In this document: in pieces, positions 59,363-64,000 of the stretch
How the letters are laid out: each line of letters opens with the position of its first letter
Position numbering within the stretch: position 1 is the first letter of the stretch
Source of the DNA: Arthrobotrys musiformis
Taxonomy: Eukaryota > Ascomycota > Orbiliomycetes > Orbiliales > Orbiliaceae
Assembly (NCBI GenBank): GCA_036971715.1
Contig: JAVHJL010000005.1
Location: 2,914,001 to 2,978,000 of the forward strand
Reading direction: 5' to 3'
Length of the DNA: 64,000 nt
The notes under the pieces: generated by a model
Database searches by the model: none
What the model was told of the DNA's origin: nothing
What the model saw: only the letters and a program-made list of their open reading frames with translations
Translations under genes and position numbers: made by a program

Positions 59363-62135
59363 TCACCCCGTCAGAACGGTCAGCCCCAAATTCACCAGGC
59401 TCGCCAGGCCCTCTCCTATAATAGCCCCAGACGCCACCAAAATCAGTACCGTCTCTCTGCTCTTCATATCCTCTGCGCCCGTCGCCCTCCTCCTCCAATA
59501 CCCCTCTGCCACTCCGCCAATCACCCTTGCCAGTGTAAATGACGGTGTATTGTACATTCCAATCGCCACCGCTATCCCCCCAGGTAACCATCCCGCATAC
59601 CTCCCCCACCCCGCGCCCGCTGCCTTGCTGCTCCGTGACTTTATCGCCGTTATAACAGCGAAAACTACTCCAAATGCAATACAAAACTCTCTCGCATATG
59701 GCGGCAAGCCCTCCCCATATAGTAGTCTCGAACAATCGATCCACACTATCGCAGCAGGCATCTCGAACATTTTGCTTGGGATGGTGTAAACACGGTCATA
59801 CAGTCGATATAACAAACTCGAAATAACCGCTCCGTACGCAGCCCCGACCAGCTGTCCGTAAAACTGCGCCTTAGGAGACGCATACAGTAAATGTGAAGTT
59901 TTGAGGTCCTGGAGAATATCTCCCGCTTGTTGCCCCGCAGCTTCTGATACGGCGCCCGCCACGAGGTTTATCAGAACAGCCGACCCTGTCGTCTTGGAAA
60001 CGATCAGCGCGAAGAACAGTTGCGCTATCTTGCCTAGGTTACGCAACGGAAAAGCAAATAAGTAAGTGATCATCTCAATCGAAATGTCTCCCCGACAAAA
60101 CGGAGATATAGGAACTCCCACTTACTAATTCCGGACACAGGGTTCAGGTCCGTCTGGCCAAGCGCTCTAGCAGCCATGACGGACAGAACGAACGCCACGA
60201 CGAGGGAGACGACAGTCAGGTATATGGGAACCTGAGGGAAGGTGTACCGTATCGTCAGGATGCAGAGCACGGTTGTCAGTAACAGCGAGACGACGAATGT
60301 CTTCACACCGATCTGCTCTTCGGGAGGTGCATCTTCTTCCTTCTCGTCCTCTTCATCATTGGCATCGTTGTCGTCTGTCGGGACTGCTATAAACTTTGGC
60401 AGATACCTTCTGAGAGATTCCCTCCGGCGCAGCTGCGTCTTGATATACGGCAGTGCGGTATCTCCGGTGAGAATAGACAACGAAACCACGCTGTCGGCCA
60501 ACATGATGGCCAAACTGATCCAGACGATCCACCCGCGGCTTCCAGACTTCCAGTCATTGACAATTCCCGGAGCCCAGCCCTGCTTCTTTGCAAGAGGAGA
60601 GAGTATACCCCAGCTGCAAAGGAGGACATTAGCGTTATGAAAGCCTTTTTATAGAAAAAAAAAAAAGGTCCAATTGAGGCTGAGAGAAATCATACCCAAT
60701 GATGGCTCCAAAGAGCATGGCCAACGTTGTCGACTGGCCCATGATGATACCCTGGCCGATATATGCCGGCGACGGGTTGAGCGCCCAGAGCCATGTCTCA
60801 GCGGCGTGCTGCCCAAATACTGGCAAATTCCGCAAGACGGGAAGGAAGAATGTCAAAAGGGTCTGTTTTTGGATATTAATAATAGATACTTTTATACCTG
60901 TAAAAAAAAAAAAAGCTTAACTGCGACGGGAAACTCCACGCACATAGACGGCAGAAACGCCAAAGGCGATGCTCAGTATCCTAGTTTGGTATCTCCAGTC
61001 AAAATTCGGGGTAGAGGAAGAAGAAGAAGAGGGAAGGTTTTGTAGATCATGGTCTTCCGTATCTTCTTCTTCATCTTCTCGAATGCGACGGTAGAAGGCA
61101 CCGGTTCTACGTTGACGAAGCCCTCCTTCGGTGCGAATGTCGGCCTGGCCATTATGAAGAAGGGATATCATAGTGGCGGTGGCGGTGCCGCTGGGAAACT
61201 TTAGTTTCTCGCGGACGATGAACTGCTTCCGCAGCGGCACCGAGTATATGACACCAAAGAAGGCGAGACCGAGACTCCATATTATCAGGGACGGGGTTGA
61301 CAGACGAATGGGACCTGATTCTTCTGTGGTCAAGAGTTTTTCAATGGCAGGAATGACCCCGATCAACCCCCCTGTGAGGGACATGCAACCGACTGCGACG
61401 GCGACGGTTTGGACGAAAACTATTACATTGGATTACGCAAAGGAACCCACAGGCACGCCTCATCAGAACAGTGGAAAAACGGAAAAGGGCCGGCTAAAAA
61501 TGCAGAGCCAAAGAAAATAAATGCACATGCGGGGCATGCAAGAGACCCAACTCACCATTTTCCTTTGGGGAGAAGGGGAAGCCCAAGAGGCCCGAGGCCG
61601 ACGCTACTTTGAAGAAGACGAAGGCGAGAAGCGAGCTAGGCATGGGCATCAAGCTTATCCACCCCGCTGATGCAATATAATATAATATTATTAGTTAAAC
61701 TTATCGATTGTAATTAATCAACCAGTATCGATACGGAGCAATTTCAAACTGAATAAAAATGGGGGTATTTGCATGCGAGGGTTTTTCTTTGGATCAGTTC
61801 TCACTTTGCAAGCCAAAGTAGACATTGACGGCAGCCAGGACGGTGCCAACGATGAAACCGACAAAAATGCCACGGAAAGTGAATTGGCGTCCGTTGTAAC
61901 GGTTGTTCTTATGCTCATCATCATCCGGTCCCGAGCGATTGTTGGAGACGACAGATGAGACAGTGAAGGTGTTGGAGTTGTTGCGTAAACCGCTGTCGGA
62001 AATAAGCAATAACCCTTCTCCCTCTCCCGCTTCGAACTGGGAGTCTTCTTCCCCAGACATTTTTGGGATATTACGGGGAGAACCACCACTGGGGCCGGGA
62101 CCAGAAAGGGATCTTGCGATGTCAGGATCGGGCAT
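59363..62135 (-). CDS. OPT-superfamily membrane transporter
   Basis: A multi-spanning proton-coupled transporter of the oligopeptide transporter (OPT) superfamily; substrates in the family are small peptides or metal chelates, and this one is not known. Six exons (minus), 62135-61805, 61666-61556, 61419-60944, 60862-60696, 60613-60126 and 60033-59363, give 747 aa. A polar N-terminus of about 90 residues precedes RQFTFRGIFVGFIVGTVLA and NVYFGLQTGWISLMPMPSS, the conserved OPT entry. Further landmarks are KENVFVQTVAVAVGCM, KLKFPSGTATATM and NPSPAYIGQGIIMGQSTT. A charged loop (DDNDANDEEDEKEEDAPPEE) lies mid-protein. The ending has SFTLARVIGG and GEGLASLVNLGLTVLTG. An upstream in-frame extension beyond 62135 is Lys-rich and unlikely. 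The second ATG (MSGEED) is an alternative start. Confidence 0.92.
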
Positions 62136-63615
62136 GACGGGCGAGTCTTTTTTAATTTTTTTTTTTTTTTCTAAAAAAATTTTCTTTACTTTTTTTTTTT
62201 GTTGGCGGAAGGTGGTATTTGAGGAAGTTGAAGGGAAGCATCTATTACAGAATATAGAATATATGGCGAAAGAATATATAGTTTCTGCCCGATATGGCAT
62301 TAAGTAATTCATGACGAGCAGTTCAAGCACGGTAATGACTTAGGTAAGAGTCCGGATTGGACACAAGTAACAGACAGGGGACAGGGCATAAGGAGTCAGT
62401 CAACGTAGCCGATGCAATAATGTCTCGCATTGCAAAACTTCTGTTTTCTGTCAAAACTTCTCGTCTCCTTCTCGCTTCTAAGACACGGGACTCGAGCCAA
62501 TAAAAAAATTTCTGAAAAATCTCTGCAAAAATTGTATATAAAAAAATAAAGTAAAAAAAAAAAGAATAAAAAAAAGAGAGAATAAAAAAGATAAAAAGGA
62601 TTTTTTTTTAAAAATAAAAAATAAAAAAATAAGGTGAGGAAAGAGGCGTGTGTCTGGATGTTGCAATGGAGTGGGGAGATTTGACGACGACAGATCGCAA
62701 TTTCCGCCGGCCTGGCGTGGTTACAATTGGTCGCAATTGGTTGCCAGCCAGCTGCTGCCACGCTGCCACCCAGAGCTTAATTCGTCCCTGACATTAATTA
62801 ATAATCCCGTTCAGTCTTCGATCCCCGGTGCCCAGTTCTTCGATGCTGTTGTGATAGTAGGTTAGCCAGTAGTTTGTGTTTGAGGCACAGATCGATACAA
62901 ATCGATACAGATCGCGATAGAATAGCGCCTGTTTCAGCAATGCCCATTAGCTCGTTAACAAGTAAGTAATGAGTGAAGGCGATGTGAATGTGATTCAGCA
63001 GAGAGAGAGAGAGAGAAAGGGAGAGAGAGGGAATTGAGTGATGGAAAGAGTGAGAGGGATGAGAGACAGAGGAAACGAAATTGCTTTTGCGAACCACAAT
63101 TTCACCTGTGGAGGAAGACAGAACACCACACACCACTCAAGGCGACAAGACCCCTGTCACAGTCCACCGAGAAATCGAACGGATCCCAGTTCGAAGCAGG
63201 TCGAATCAGGTCAAACCAGGTCAAATCAGAATGCCTATTTTATCTTGCGCTTCTGCCCTTTCTTTCTGTTTCGTTCTTTCCCTTTTTTTCTCCTCTCTCT
63301 CCACCTCCACCTTTTTTTATTATTCACACTCCCTTGTCGTCGTCTGTATGTCGTCGCACATATATCCTTTCTTTAAGTACAAGTAAATAAAAATAAAATA
63401 AAATAAAATAAAATAAATACGAAGTTTGAATTGGAATTTAATTATTCTCGTCGAACTTCACCACACACTCGTTACATTCGATATAATTCGCACCCTGACA
63501 TTCCTTCAGTCCTGCAATCCGAACAATCAATCAATCAATCAATCGATTCAATTCAATTCAATTCAATCGACCGCACGACTTTAATGTTCACCCCGTTCCA
63601 ATAACCCCGACATCC

Positions 63616-63650
<35 letters not shown>

Positions 63651-63799
63651 TGGCATCCCTTCCGGCTGTCTGTCTGTTACTCGATCCGAACATTCTCTCT
63701 GAATCGAACGATCGAAACCGAGACAGAGACAGAGAGAGAACATCCTTTCCGTCACCAACCATCAACAACCTATAAATAATAATCTTAATAAATCATAAA
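62136..63799. promoter_or_regulatory. Divergent upstream region with abundant simple repeats
   Basis: This 1.66-kb region holds the transporter promoter and the leader of the secreted-protein gene. Simple sequence is frequent: A/T runs (62148-62170, 62515-62630), GA repeats (62999-63030), AAAAT repeats (63386-63415), AATC/AATTC repeats (63527-63566) and a (TTA)n array (63617-63650). No additional gene is supported. Confidence 0.6.
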
Positions 63800-64000
63800 A
63801 TGCGTCTTCTCGAAGCGTCAACGCTCGTTAAGGGCAGTTTGCTCACTGCCGTTGTTCTCCCTTCCGTCGTCTTGGGTTCAGAAGTCTCCCTATCCGAATC
63901 GCAAGCCGCTCCCCTTCTCCGTCGACATACCCACCATCATCACAGGAAACATGTCTCTCCAAGGACCAAAAATGTCGAACCTGTCGCTGCCCCCGTCCAG
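63800..64000 (+). CDS. Secreted protein, N-terminal fragment cut by window end
   Basis: Sixty-seven codons from ATG at 63800 run open to the window edge. The N-terminus MRLLEASTLVKGSLLTAVVL followed by PSVVLGSEV is a good signal peptide with cleavage likely near residue 26. After it come a short linker, a His-rich basic stretch (LLRRHTHHHHRKHV) and a Pro/Ala/Val segment. His-rich sequence just behind a signal peptide occurs in several fungal cell-wall proteins, for example the SUN family, but no catalytic domain is in view, so the family is open. The upstream leader is long and AT-rich. Confidence 0.75.
   Translation, partial: MRLLEASTLVKGSLLTAVVLPSVVLGSEVSLSESQAAPLLRRHTHHHHRKHVSPRTKNVEPVAAPVQ

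Overview
The window is nuclear DNA from a filamentous ascomycete (Pezizomycotina). Supporting this are multi-exon genes with short GT-AG introns (mostly about 45-110 bp) and TACTAAC-like branch sites, a five-domain AROM polypeptide, an H3/H4 divergent pair with fungal-type introns, a Rat1 exonuclease with an internal zinc knuckle, an Rpn4-like factor and a Tad1-type LINE. The AT-rich mutated repeat block resembles what early-diverging Pezizomycotina often carry, but I cannot fix class or genus from the sequence.

Region 1 (1 to about 12,750) is an AT-rich repeat block. It holds a C-to-T-mutated, truncated LINE copy (1-2338), a LINE with both reading frames open (about 2461-8110, minus strand), and about 4.6 kb of heavily mutated repeat DNA with a probable LTR (11145-12154). 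I see no host gene here. The change to ordinary gene-rich composition near 12.75 kb is abrupt.

Region 2 (12.75-64 kb) is compact euchromatin with housekeeping genes: histone H4 (-) and H3 (+); NAF1 (-) divergent from ALG9 (+); PRP3 (-) divergent from RPA190 (+); an RPN4-like C2H2 factor (+) convergent with the AROM gene (-); USO1 (-) divergent from RAT1 (+); a very large neurofibromin/IRA-type RasGAP (-); an OPT-family transporter (-); and the first 67 codons of a secreted protein (+) cut by the window end. Exon structures were worked out by hand from frame continuity, splice consensus and family knowledge, and every multi-exon CDS given sums to a multiple of three.

The genes do not form a pathway cluster. 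Several relate to nuclear RNA and ribosome production (NAF1 for H/ACA snoRNPs, RPA190 for rRNA transcription, RAT1 for 5'-3' RNA processing, PRP3 for splicing), which looks like ordinary genome co-residence. I found no tRNA, rRNA, CRISPR or secondary-metabolite cluster, and nothing I would call a new biological system. The most informative observations are the paired intact and mutated LINE copies, a palindromic Gcn4-type site upstream of the AROM gene, the probable LTR, a 5-nt first coding exon in RAT1, and several hand-corrected gene ends.
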